Part shown: positions 8,373-16,423 of the stretch, piece after piece
How positions within the stretch are numbered: position 1 is the first letter of the stretch
How the letters are laid out: the number at the start of each line of letters is the position of its first letter
Source: Deltaproteobacteria bacterium
GTDB lineage: Bacteria > Desulfobacterota_B > Binatia > UBA9968
NCBI GenBank assembly: GCA_016193385.1
Contig: JACPSF010000183.1
Coordinates: 1-28,984, forward strand
DNA: 28,984 nucleotides
Direction: 5' to 3'
Translations under genes and position numbers: made by a program
The notes under the pieces: model-generated
Database searches by the model: none
Told to the model about the DNA's origin: nothing
What the model saw: only the letters and a program-made list of their open reading frames with translations

Positions 8373-8756
8373 ATGGACGAAAAGAAAACGATTATGGTGG
8401 TTGACGATAACCCGGATATCGTGACTATCGTCAAGACCATCCTCGAGGGAAGAGGCTATAGAGTCCAGTGCGCCTATAGCGGCCTTGAGGTCTTTACCCT
8501 TCTGGAAGAACAAAGGCCGGACCTCATCATTCTCGACATTATGCTGCCCCAAATGGACGGTTTGGAGGTATTGACCAAGCTCAAGGGGACTCCGGACACC
8601 TCAACCATCCCCGTGATTCTGCTCACCGCCAAAGTTCAGTATGAGGATGTCTTAGGCGGCTACAAGCTGGGAGCCGACTACTATATCACCAAACCGTTCA
8701 CCAGCACTCAGCTAATCAACGGCATCAATCTTCTCCTGGGCGAGGGGAAGAGTTAG
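8373..8756 (+). CDS. Receiver-only response regulator (CheY-like)
   Basis: 127 residues forming one receiver domain and nothing else. The acidic pocket is D11/D12, the phospho-acceptor Asp55 lies in LIILDIMLPQMDG, and Thr85 and Lys107-Pro108 complete the switch. There is no output domain, so it must act by protein contact, as a phosphorelay shuttle or as a regulator of motility or pilus machinery. ATG 8373 follows GGGGGAG by 3 to 4 bases. It lies 211 bases after the histidine kinase gene and has its own promoter candidate. Pairing with that kinase is likely but not shown by sequence. Confidence 0.92.
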   Translation: MDEKKTIMVVDDNPDIVTIVKTILEGRGYRVQCAYSGLEVFTLLEEQRPDLIILDIMLPQMDGLEVLTKLKGTPDTSTIPVILLTAKVQYEDVLGGYKLGADYYITKPFTSTQLINGINLLLGEGKS

Positions 8757-8785
8757 ACTCATCCCTGAGATTTGGAAGTTAGCGG

Positions 8786-8820
8786 TCAGAATTCAGGATC
8801 GTCTGATGGCTGGATTCTGA
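8786..8820. repeat. Intergenic hairpin between regulator gene and tmk
   Basis: TCAGAATTCAG (8786-8796) and CTGGATTCTGA (8810-8820) pair over 11 bases, one of them a G-U pair, around a 13-base loop; a flanking G-C pair (8785/8821) extends the stem. No T-run follows, so it is a poor terminator. It looks like an intergenic repeat unit. Confidence 0.55.
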
Positions 8821-8855
8821 CGTGAGACTTCTGTATCCTCAAATCCAGTCCGTCC

Positions 8856-9527
8856 ATGATTCGTTTCATCTCTTTTGAGGGCGGTGACGGCTCGGGGAAG
8901 ACCACTCAGCTTAAGCTGCTCGAAGGTTATCTGGCGTCTCAGGGAGAAGTTTGCCGCTCTACACGTGAACCGGGGGGGACCTCGCTGGGGCGAATGCTTC
9001 GAAAAGTCCTCCTGGAGGTGGGGAAAAAAGAGATCTCCTCACCGACGGAGCTCTTTCTCTATCTGGCCGACCGGGCGCAGCATGTCCGAGAAATTATTGG
9101 CCCTGCCCTTGAGAGGGGGATGCTGGTCCTGTGCGATCGCTTCAGCGATTCGACGTTGGCCTACCAGGGCTATGGTCGCGGCATCGATCTCGATCTTCTC
9201 CGACGTCTGAACCAGCTGGCCAGTCGCGCGATCAATCCTGATCTGACGTTTCTCCTAGATTGTCCGGTTGAGGTGGGTCTGGCGCGCATCAGGGAGCAGC
9301 TGAAGTCCATCGGCCCCACCGACAAGTCCGCGAAAAATGAAGGGCGCACAGGCCAGGATAGGTTCGAGCAGGAGGAGATGGAGTTTCACGAACGGGTGCG
9401 CAGAGGATTCCTAGAGTTAGCCCACTTGGAGCCACGGCGCTTTTGTGTTTTGGATGCCTCCCGCCCGGTTCGCCAGGTGCACGATCAGATCAAGAGGCTT
9501 GTCGATCGGAGACTGAGGGAGCGCTAG
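8856..9527 (+). CDS. tmk: Thymidylate kinase
   Basis: 223 residues. It phosphorylates dTMP to dTDP in the cytoplasm for DNA synthesis. The P-loop is at residues 8-17 (EGGDGSGKTT), the REPGGT dTMP-binding motif at 37-42, and the D94-R95-F96 motif (LCDRFSDSTLAYQG) is intact. The lid region near residues 150-170 contains a short insertion rich in Lys, Gly and Thr before DRFEQEEMEFHERV. Length is a little above the usual 205-215. It is the first gene of a four-gene run with holB, metG and tatD, spaced by 15 bases or overlapping, an order common in Deltaproteobacteria. No strong ribosome-binding site is visible upstream of ATG 8856. Confidence 0.96.
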   Translation: MIRFISFEGGDGSGKTTQLKLLEGYLASQGEVCRSTREPGGTSLGRMLRKVLLEVGKKEISSPTELFLYLADRAQHVREIIGPALERGMLVLCDRFSDSTLAYQGYGRGIDLDLLRRLNQLASRAINPDLTFLLDCPVEVGLARIREQLKSIGPTDKSAKNEGRTGQDRFEQEEMEFHERVRRGFLELAHLEPRRFCVLDASRPVRQVHDQIKRLVDRRLRER

Positions 9528-9542
9528 GCCCCGTCATTTCAT

Positions 9543-10529
9543 ATGACTTTCACGGACATTGTCGGGCACCAAAAGCCATTGGAGATCCTCAGGCAGGCCC
9601 TCGAGAAGCGGCGTCTGCCTCACGCCTACCTCTTCCTGGGCCCTGACGGCGTGGGTAAGAGGACTGTGGCCCTGGCATTGGCCAAGGCGATCCAGTGTCA
9701 GGCGGGCTCGAATGATTTCTGCGGGAAGTGCGCGGACTGTATCCGGATCGCGCACGGGAATCATCCTGACGTGAGGGTGGTGGAACCTGCGGCAGGGAAA
9801 AAGGAGATCAGCATCCTGCAGGTGCGGGAGTTGGAAAGGGAGCTGAGCTTCCGGCCTTTTTCTGGGTGGAAAAAAATTGCACTCGTGGACCCGGCCCCTT
9901 TGATGAATGCCTCCGCGCAGAATGCCTTGTTAAAAACCCTCGAGGAGCCTCCCCAGAGCTCCCTCATCATTCTGGTTTCAACCAGTACGGGGGGACTCCT
10001 CCCTACCTTGGTTTCCCGCTGTCTGCGCCTCTCCTTCACTCCCCTCCCGGTGGCGCTCGTCGCGGACCTGTTGGCGTCCCGAAAGGGTATGGAGCGGCGG
10101 CAGGCGGAGTTTTTGGCCGCTCTGGCTATGGGCAGTCCGGGACGGGCCTTGAGCGCCGAGATGAAACTCCTCGTGGAGCGGAGGACAGTGTGGTTAGAAA
10201 AAATCTGCTCGCTTACCCCGCAGAATTATAAAGGGGCTTTGGCGGCAGCCGACGAACTGGCAGGGTCAAGAGAGGAAAGCCTGAGGTTTCTCGAATGGGC
10301 GGAGGGCTGGTATCGGGATCTGCTGCTATGCTCGGTTAGCGGGAAAAGCGACGGGGTCTTGAATCGCGACCTGGAGGAAGAGCTGAAACAGCAAGCGGCC
10401 CGGCATAGCCTGGAGCGTCTGCTTTGGCTCCGCTCCGGGACAGCCAGAACCGCCGTGAGGATCCAGCGCAACGTCAATCGCCGGCTGGCGCTGGAGAGCT
10501 TTTTCCTTGAGGCGCTACGGACGGCGTGA
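9543..10529 (+). CDS. holB: DNA polymerase III delta-prime subunit
   Basis: 328 residues; a clamp-loader subunit. The N-terminus (DIVGHQKPLEILRQALEK) and the P-loop-like GPDGVGKRT at 33-41 fit the DnaX/HolB family. A four-cysteine zinc module is present at C52, C60, C63 and C66. The segment NALLKTLEEPP is highly typical, and VSRCLRL contains the SRC motif that in the clamp loader supplies an arginine finger to the neighbouring ATPase. The C-terminal third is the collar domain. It begins 15 bases after tmk and its TGA shares one base with the metG ATG. The intact-looking P-loop, degenerate in E. coli delta-prime, is common in other phyla, so function as delta-prime rather than gamma/tau rests on length and context. 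Confidence 0.92.
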   Translation: MTFTDIVGHQKPLEILRQALEKRRLPHAYLFLGPDGVGKRTVALALAKAIQCQAGSNDFCGKCADCIRIAHGNHPDVRVVEPAAGKKEISILQVRELERELSFRPFSGWKKIALVDPAPLMNASAQNALLKTLEEPPQSSLIILVSTSTGGLLPTLVSRCLRLSFTPLPVALVADLLASRKGMERRQAEFLAALAMGSPGRALSAEMKLLVERRTVWLEKICSLTPQNYKGALAAADELAGSREESLRFLEWAEGWYRDLLLCSVSGKSDGVLNRDLEEELKQQAARHSLERLLWLRSGTARTAVRIQRNVNRRLALESFFLEALRTA

Positions 10530-12073
10530 TGGAGCGGATCTATCTCACCACTCCCCTGTATTACGTTAATGCCGAGCCCCATCTGGGGCACACCTATACG
10601 ACCGTGATCGCCGATACCCTCAAGCGCTACTATCGCAGAGAAGGGCTCGAGGCCTTTCTGCTCACCGGAACCGATGAGCACGGGGATAAAATTGCCCAGG
10701 CGGCCAGGGAGAATGGCATGGAGCCTAAGGCTTATGCAGACCGGATCAGCGCGATCTTCCGCTCCACCTGGGATCAATGCGGCATCTCCTATGATCATTT
10801 TATTCGCACGACCGATGCCTATCACCAAGAGATCGTCCAACAGATCCTACAGAGGATCTACGACTCGGGGGACATCTATTTTGGAGAATACGGGGGCTAT
10901 TACTGCTTTGGCTGCGAACGTTTTTATACGGAAAAGGAGCTGGTCGGAGGCAAATGCCCGGATCATCAGAAGGAGCCCACCTTTATCCAGGAGAAAAACT
11001 ATTTTTTCCGCATGGGCAAATACCAGCAGCAACTCATCGAGCACATCGCCACCCACCCCAAATTCGTTCGGCCCGACCACTACCGCACCGAAGTGCTCGC
11101 CTTCCTGCGCGAGCCTCTGGGGGATCTCTGCATCTCGCGGCCTAAGAGCCGCCTCCAATGGGGCATCCCGCTCCCCTTCGATGGAAATTACGTGACCTAT
11201 GTCTGGTTTGACGCCCTGATTAACTACGTGAGCGCTCTGAAGTTGCGCGGCGAAGAGTTCTTTCAGGTCTTCTGGCCCAAAGCGAACCACCTGATCGCCA
11301 AGGACATCCTCAAACCGCATGCGATTTACTGGCCCACCATGCTCATGGCCGCTGGCCTCCCGCTTTACGAGTCTCTCCATGTCCACGGGTACTGGATCAT
11401 GGAGTCGGGGAAAATGTCCAAGAGCTTGGGCAATGTCGTTCGTCCCTTGGAGATGAAGGAACGCTATGGCATGGACGCCTTTCGCTATTTTCTCCTGCGC
11501 GACATGGTTTTTGGTCAGGATGCGACCTTCTCGCTCGAGGCCTTTGTCACTCGAGTCAATGCCGACTTGGCCAACAACCTCGGAAACTTCGTCAGCCGGG
11601 TTCTGGCGATGCAGCAGAAATACTTTCACGGCGAGGTGCAGCCCTTGGAAGAGAAAGAGAAATGGGCGATAGAAGATACGGAGCTGCGCAAGAAGTTCAA
11701 ACAAGCGGAAGACGAGCTTGAGGGCTACATGGCGGAGCTCCAGTTTCATCGCGCGTTGGAGTCCCTCTGGTCCGCTCTCGATTATGCCAATCGCTATGTC
11801 GTTCGAACAGCGCCGTTTACACTGATTAAATACTCAGACAAACTATTTCGGGTGGGTGAAGTGTTGCACCACATGCTTGAGGTTCTAAGAACTCTCGCTC
11901 GTTTGCTTGCGCCGTTTCTGCCGGACACGGCGGACCAACTGCGCGACCTTCGCAATCTCACGGCAGCGACGGCCAAGCCGGATGCGGCATGGGGCGCATA
12001 TTTCGCTCCGGGGCATACTGTCAAACCGCCCAAGGTGCTCTTCCCCCGCATCGAAACCGAAGCTAGGAAGTAG
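10529..12073 (+). CDS. metG: Methionyl-tRNA synthetase
   Basis: 514 residues from ATG 10529 (GTG 10526 is one codon upstream). A class I aminoacyl-tRNA synthetase that charges tRNA-Met. The HIGH-type motif reads HLGH near the N-terminus (PLYYVNAEPHLGHTYT), followed by TGTDEHG. A zinc knuckle is formed by CFGC and CPDH around residues 130-150. The second signature K295-M-S-K-S lies in ESGKMSKSLGN. The protein stops after the anticodon-binding helical domain and lacks the C-terminal EMAP-type tRNA-binding domain of E. coli MetG, a form found in many bacteria. The start overlaps the holB stop by one base, so the two are translationally coupled. Confidence 0.96.
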   Translation: MERIYLTTPLYYVNAEPHLGHTYTTVIADTLKRYYRREGLEAFLLTGTDEHGDKIAQAARENGMEPKAYADRISAIFRSTWDQCGISYDHFIRTTDAYHQEIVQQILQRIYDSGDIYFGEYGGYYCFGCERFYTEKELVGGKCPDHQKEPTFIQEKNYFFRMGKYQQQLIEHIATHPKFVRPDHYRTEVLAFLREPLGDLCISRPKSRLQWGIPLPFDGNYVTYVWFDALINYVSALKLRGEEFFQVFWPKANHLIAKDILKPHAIYWPTMLMAAGLPLYESLHVHGYWIMESGKMSKSLGNVVRPLEMKERYGMDAFRYFLLRDMVFGQDATFSLEAFVTRVNADLANNLGNFVSRVLAMQQKYFHGEVQPLEEKEKWAIEDTELRKKFKQAEDELEGYMAELQFHRALESLWSALDYANRYVVRTAPFTLIKYSDKLFRVGEVLHHMLEVLRTLARLLAPFLPDTADQLRDLRNLTAATAKPDAAWGAYFAPGHTVKPPKVLFPRIETEARK

Positions 12074-12087
12074 ATTTTTCCTGGAAA

Positions 12088-12858
12088 ATGTTGATTGACA
12101 GCCACGCCCACATCCAGGGAGAGGAGTTTGTCCAAGAGCTTGAGGCGGTCATGGACCGCGCTCGTGATGCAGGAGTGGAAAAGGTCATTGTGGTGGGTGG
12201 GGCTGGCGATCTTTCGAGCAACGAAGCGGCGGTCGAATTGGCACGGTCCGTTCCCGGGCTTTTTGCAACCATCGGCATGCACCCGCATGACGCCAAGGAT
12301 GTCGGCGACCTGGAGCTGGCTAAACTGCGGGTCCTCGCCCGCGAGCCTGGCGTAGTTGCCGTTGGAGAGACCGGGCTCGACTTTTATTACGACCATTCGC
12401 CGCGCCAGTTGCAGGTCGAGCTTTTTTGCTGGTTCATCCGGATGGCGCGGGAAACAGGGCTCCCTTTAGTCGTCCATAACCGCGAAGCGGATCGCGAGGT
12501 GGCGGAGCTGCTGCGGCGCGAGGGGAAGGGAGAGATTCGCGGTGTCATGCACTGCTTTACCGGAAATTATGAGAGCGCCAGGGAATTTTTGGACATGGGC
12601 TTTTATCTCTCGTTTAGCGGGATCATTACCTTCAAGAACGCGGGCCCGCTTAGAGAGGTGGTGCACCAGGTGCCGCTGGATCGAATCCTCGTTGAGACTG
12701 ATTCTCCCTACCTCGCGCCCGTCCCCTATCGAGGAAAGCGCAACGAGCCCGCCTTTGTGCGGTTCGTGGCCGAGACCGTGGCGAAAGTCCGAGGCATGCC
12801 CTTGGAAGAGGTGTCCCAGGCTACCAGCCTTAACGCCCATACGCTATTTGGAGTTTGA
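12088..12858 (+). CDS. tatD: TatD-family metal-dependent hydrolase (DNase)
   Basis: 256 residues of the amidohydrolase-fold TatD family, 3'-5' exonucleases on DNA or RNA in studied members. All metal ligands are present: H6 and H8 (SHAHIQ), E94 (GETGLDFYY), H130 (VVHNR), H155 (MHCFTG) and D205 (VETDSPYL), with E203 alongside. It starts with ATG 15 bases after metG; a weak TGGAAAA lies upstream. The metG-tatD pairing is widespread (ycfH in E. coli is a neighbour of holB in the same way). The stop is only 20 bases from the stop of the convergent ABC ATPase gene, and no terminator hairpin is visible between them. Confidence 0.94.
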   Translation: MLIDSHAHIQGEEFVQELEAVMDRARDAGVEKVIVVGGAGDLSSNEAAVELARSVPGLFATIGMHPHDAKDVGDLELAKLRVLAREPGVVAVGETGLDFYYDHSPRQLQVELFCWFIRMARETGLPLVVHNREADREVAELLRREGKGEIRGVMHCFTGNYESAREFLDMGFYLSFSGIITFKNAGPLREVVHQVPLDRILVETDSPYLAPVPYRGKRNEPAFVRFVAETVAKVRGMPLEEVSQATSLNAHTLFGV

Positions 12859-12878
12859 CTCATCCCTAGACGTGGCGC

Positions 12879-13928
12879 TCAGGACTTCTCGGAAGGAGGA
12901 CTGGGGAAGGCGATCACGTCAGACAGGGAGACCTTGACCGGTACTTGGTGTCCTACCGGCCATGTAACGCGACTTCTCTGCTCTAGGTGAATTGTCGCTC
13001 CTGAAGGAAGGCGGAGGCGGTAAAGTATCTCTCCCCCAAGAAATTCCCGCTCCTCAACCGTACCTAGGATTCCCCCTGGTCGACAATTGACCGCTTCGTG
13101 GCGGATCATCAGTTTCACGGGGCCAGGGGGGACGTTGGGAGAACAGGGGAAAACACCTACCTCGGTATGCACCTGTTGCCCGGTGACGACGCCTGGTACA
13201 AAGTCGGCTTGTCCTACAAAGCCAGCGACAAAGGGTGTCGCTGGCTGGTAGTATACATCCTCAGGCGTCCCCACCTGTTGCAGCTCTCCATTGCGAATAA
13301 CGGCAACCTGATCCGCCATACCTAAGGCTTCTTCTTGGTCATGGGTCACCAGGATGGCTGCGGTACCCAAACGGCGGAGAATCTGCGCTACGTCCCTTCT
13401 GACCTGAGGTCGAAGTTCAGGGTCCAGGCCGTTGAAAGGTTCGTCCAGAAGAACCGCTCGGGGACGGGGTGCAAGGGCGCGTGCCAGCGCAACCCGCTGC
13501 TGTTGGCCGCCTGATAACTGGTGCGGATAACTGGTCGCATATGACACCAGCTCCGTTAGCTCAAGGAGTTCGTTCACCCGGCGTTGGCGTTCTTTTCTAC
13601 TCGTGTTCCGCAAACCGAATCGGATGTTGTCAGCCACAGTCAAATGAGGGAAAAGAGCGTAGTCCTGAAAGACCATTCCTACTCCACGACGCTCTGCTGG
13701 CACCCACACCGAGCTGCCCACATCCACCACGAGGCAATCATCAATAAAGATCCGGCCTTCATCCGGTTGCTCAAAACCTGCGATAAGGCGCAGTAGCGTT
13801 GTCTTGCCCGAACCAGAGGGTCCTAAGAGGGCAAGGATCTCTCCGGATGCGACCCGCAGGTCACAGCTTTTTACCCCCACCACCTGCCCGTAGCGTTTGC
13901 TGATGCCGTTTACATCAATGACGACCAT
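12879..13928 (-). CDS. fbpC: Ferric iron ABC transporter ATP-binding protein (FbpC-like)
   Basis: 349 residues from ATG at 13928. The frame is open further upstream, to a Met at 14033, but the extension has no family resemblance and the domain starts with [12 protein letters not shown]. Walker A is at 36-44 (GPSGSGKTT), a Q-loop follows in [12 protein letters not shown], the signature is [15 protein letters not shown], Walker B is [12 protein letters not shown], and the switch His lies in VTHDQEEAL. The last 110 residues form a TOBE-like regulatory domain. It energises the permease encoded at 14755-16419. The gene is separated from its partners by bacterioferritin on the other strand and has its own promoter. 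Substrate iron is inferred from the binding protein. Confidence 0.88.
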   Translation of the reverse strand: MVVIDVNGISKRYGQVVGVKSCDLRVASGEILALLGPSGSGKTTLLRLIAGFEQPDEGRIFIDDCLVVDVGSSVWVPAERRGVGMVFQDYALFPHLTVADNIRFGLRNTSRKERQRRVNELLELTELVSYATSYPHQLSGGQQQRVALARALAPRPRAVLLDEPFNGLDPELRPQVRRDVAQILRRLGTAAILVTHDQEEALGMADQVAVIRNGELQQVGTPEDVYYQPATPFVAGFVGQADFVPGVVTGQQVHTEVGVFPCSPNVPPGPVKLMIRHEAVNCRPGGILGTVEEREFLGGEILYRLRLPSGATIHLEQRSRVTWPVGHQVPVKVSLSDVIAFPSPPSEKS

Positions 13929-13993
13929 TGCCCGTAGCCCATAAGAGTGTTGTCCGCCCACATTCTTAGGCGGTCCCGAAGCGATCGTAGCTC

Positions 13994-14029
13994 TGCAAAC
14001 AGTATTGCAAAGGAATGCTTTCTGGTCAA
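13994..14029 (-). promoter_or_regulatory. Promoter of the ABC ATPase gene with an inverted repeat on the -10
   Basis: On the minus strand TTGACC (14024-14029) is followed after 17 bases by AATACT (14001-14006). The -10 sits inside an inverted repeat, TGCAA-ACAGTA-TTGCA (13994-14009, plus-strand reading), with two more matching flanking pairs out to 13991-14012. A hairpin CCGCC/GGCGG (13954-13958, 13969-13973) lies in the leader. The arrangement suggests a repressor site. Confidence 0.45.
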
Positions 14030-14184
14030 ACAAGAGTTGATGAAATCTCCATACTCAAGACTTACCTGGGATTTGATCAGGACTCTAACCAGAACTTGTG
14101 CATTTTTACTCCTATGGTACTCTTAGAATCGGCTTCAGAAGACTTCAAATATACATTTACGATCGCGAATAGGGGAGGTCGATC

Positions 14185-14661
14185 ATGAAGGGAGATCCAA
14201 AGGTATTTAAGGTATTGAGCGATGTGTTGCGAAAAGAGTTAACTGGAATAAACCAGTACTTTGTGCACGCCAAGATGTGCAAAAATTGGGGTTATGAAGC
14301 GCTGTACGAGGTTAGTTGGAAGGAATCTCTTGACGAGATGAAGCATGCAGAGCTCTTGATTGAGCGGATCCTTTTTCTGGAAGGGGTACCAAACCTTTCC
14401 GGTTATGACAAGATCATGGTTGGTTCCACAGTCAAGCAACAGCTCGAAAACGATCTTGGTCTGGAGACCGCGGCACTGGGTGTCCTCAAGCCAGGGATAA
14501 AGACTTGCTTAGAGGCCGGGGACGATGCCAGCCGCGAACTGTTGGAGCATATCGTAGTGGATGAAGAGCACCATGTAGATTGGCTTGAGGCCCAACTGCA
14601 CAAAATAGAGGAAGTGGGCTATCAGAACTACTTGGCGCAGCAAATCTACAAGAAGAGCTAA
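14185..14661 (+). CDS. bfr: Bacterioferritin
   Basis: 158 residues; a 24-subunit haem-containing iron store. All six ferroxidase ligands are in the standard positions: E18, E51, H54, E94, E127 and H130. The haem-ligating Met is M52 in DEMKHAELLIERILFLEG, so this is a true bacterioferritin and not a plain ferritin. ATG 14185 follows GGGGAGG by 7 bases, a strong ribosome-binding site. It is transcribed away from the ABC ATPase gene through a 256-base shared upstream region, and its end faces the end of the permease gene. Iron storage beside iron uptake and a metal-dependent regulator makes this an iron homeostasis locus. No clear promoter was assigned. Confidence 0.96.
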   Translation: MKGDPKVFKVLSDVLRKELTGINQYFVHAKMCKNWGYEALYEVSWKESLDEMKHAELLIERILFLEGVPNLSGYDKIMVGSTVKQQLENDLGLETAALGVLKPGIKTCLEAGDDASRELLEHIVVDEEHHVDWLEAQLHKIEEVGYQNYLAQQIYKKS

Positions 14662-14754
14662 GGCTAGCCCTCAATCGGGTCGCAGCCACAATTCGCAAGG
14701 GGAACATAAATCGTTGGCGGTATCAGCTCCTGAACCTCAGCCACATAAAGACCG

Positions 14755-16419
14755 TCATCCCGGGATCACGGCGCGGTTTCTTACCAACACCACGACCGGT
14801 AAAATACCGGCTGCCACGATAGTCAGCGCCGGAAGGGCCGCCGCGTCCCAAAACGATTCCGAGGTAAGCTGCCACACCCGGACCGCTAGGGTGTCATAGC
14901 CGAAGGGACGAAGGAGGAGAGTGGCGGGCATCTCCTTCATCACGTCCACGAACACGAGGATCGCCGCAGCACTCAGCCCAGGTCGGATGAGCGGAAGATG
15001 AATGCGACGTAGGACTCCGGTTGTGCTGGTTCCCAAAGAACGAGCTGCCATGTCCATGGTCGGCGTAATCTTAATCAGGCTCGCCTCTACGGTTTGGTAG
15101 CCCACAGCTAGGAAGCGGACTAAATACGCAAACACCAGACCGGCCACGGAACCGGTGAGGAGAAGCCCGCTGGAAATTCCCAGGGTCTTTTGTAAGAGAT
15201 CGTCAATGGTCTGATCCAGGAAAGCCAAAGGCGCAAGCACGCCGACGGCGATTACCGATCCCGGAAGCGCATAACCCATACTGGCCAGACGGGCGAAGGC
15301 AGCGGAGGTCCGGCTTCGACTAAGCCGCAGTCCATACGCCACGACGACCGCGGCGCCGACCACGATGATGGCTGTGATCACACCTAATAACAAGGTATTG
15401 ACCAAGAGGTCGGGATAACGCCTATCGTAATCCGCTGCGCCCAAGGTCCAGACAATCAGCTGAACGACAGGTAACACGAAGGCGACGCCCACAACCAAGC
15501 TTAACACCCCACCGCTAACCCACGCCTTCCAGCCGCGCAGCGTCTTGGGTGCGGAGGGCCGCACATTGCCCTCTGTCTGATAGAAACGGGCGCGACCGCG
15601 GACGGTGCGCTCCAATAGGTAAAGCACAAAAGTGAAGAGCATGAGAAGGCTGGCCAACTCGGTGGCTGCATGGCGATTGAACATCCCAAACCAGACCCGG
15701 TAAATGGCCACGGTGAAGCTGTGGTAGCCATAGATGGCAACCGTACCGAAGTCCGCTAATGCCTCCATGAGAGCCAGGGATGTCCCGGCGGCAATGGATG
15801 GCCGCGCGAGGGGAAGAGCGACCCTCCAGAAAACTTTTAACCTGCTGGCGCCCAGGGCGCGCGCCGCTTCCAGAGTGCCCGCCGACTGCTCCAGGAAAGC
15901 CGTGCGCGCGAGCAGGTAGACATAAGGATAGAGCACGAGCGTCATAACAAGCGTCACCCCGCTGTAGGAGGCGATCTCCGGGAACCAGACGCCCGCTCCA
16001 AACATGGTACGCCACCAACCCTGGACCGGTCCCGTGTAGTCGAAGATGGCGCGAAAGACAAAGCCGATCACGTAGGTGGGGATGGCAAGGGGAAGAATGA
16101 GAAGCCATTCGAAGGTCGCTCGGCCTGGAAAACGGTACATGGTTACCAACCAGGCGAGGCCGGTGCCCACAATAAACACTCCCATACCCACCCCTGCCAT
16201 CAGCCTCAGTGTGTTCCAGATTAACTCGGTTAGTTGGGTCTGCCAGAGGTGAGTCCAGATATCGATGGCTGGGCTGGTGAGAGAAAAGATGACCACCAAG
16301 ATAGGTGTCGCCACGATGAGGCCTACTATCCCGGCAGCCATGGGCCAAGGGTCAGCTCTAAACCTTTCTCCGAGACGTCGGGTGTTGTAGGTGAGGTCTC
16401 TTGTCTGGCCTGCCTCCAT
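14755..16419 (-). CDS. fbpB: Ferric iron ABC transporter permease, fused double domain (FbpB-like)
   Basis: 554 residues from ATG 16419, which has AGGT 6 to 7 bases upstream; the frame is open to 16491 but that would overlap the preceding gene. About twelve membrane helices are visible. Two permease halves each carry an EAA loop for contact with the ATPase: EAARALGASRLKVFWRVALP at about 184-203 and MAARSLGTSTTGVLRRIHLP at about 457-476. This fused layout is typical of FbpB and related iron permeases. It begins 4 bases after the stop of the binding protein gene, so the two form one operon. Iron specificity is inferred from the partner. Confidence 0.9.
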   Translation of the reverse strand: MEAGQTRDLTYNTRRLGERFRADPWPMAAGIVGLIVATPILVVIFSLTSPAIDIWTHLWQTQLTELIWNTLRLMAGVGMGVFIVGTGLAWLVTMYRFPGRATFEWLLILPLAIPTYVIGFVFRAIFDYTGPVQGWWRTMFGAGVWFPEIASYSGVTLVMTLVLYPYVYLLARTAFLEQSAGTLEAARALGASRLKVFWRVALPLARPSIAAGTSLALMEALADFGTVAIYGYHSFTVAIYRVWFGMFNRHAATELASLLMLFTFVLYLLERTVRGRARFYQTEGNVRPSAPKTLRGWKAWVSGGVLSLVVGVAFVLPVVQLIVWTLGAADYDRRYPDLLVNTLLLGVITAIIVVGAAVVVAYGLRLSRSRTSAAFARLASMGYALPGSVIAVGVLAPLAFLDQTIDDLLQKTLGISSGLLLTGSVAGLVFAYLVRFLAVGYQTVEASLIKITPTMDMAARSLGTSTTGVLRRIHLPLIRPGLSAAAILVFVDVMKEMPATLLLRPFGYDTLAVRVWQLTSESFWDAAALPALTIVAAGILPVVVLVRNRAVIPG

Positions 16420-16423
16420 CGGT

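Noticed and set aside
8754..12866. Shared string GACTCATCCCT after the response regulator stop and after the tatD stop
   Set aside because: Only 11 bases match and the flanks differ; two copies in this window are not enough to call a repeat.
13929..14033. N-terminal extension of the ABC ATPase to Met at 14033
   Set aside because: It would include the predicted promoter and hairpin and has no resemblance to the family; ATG 13928 gives the normal N-terminus.
14160..14180. TTTACGATCGCGAAT upstream of bfr as another copy of the regulator palindrome
   Set aside because: Arms and spacer do not match TTTCG-N6-CGAAA; the resemblance is partial.
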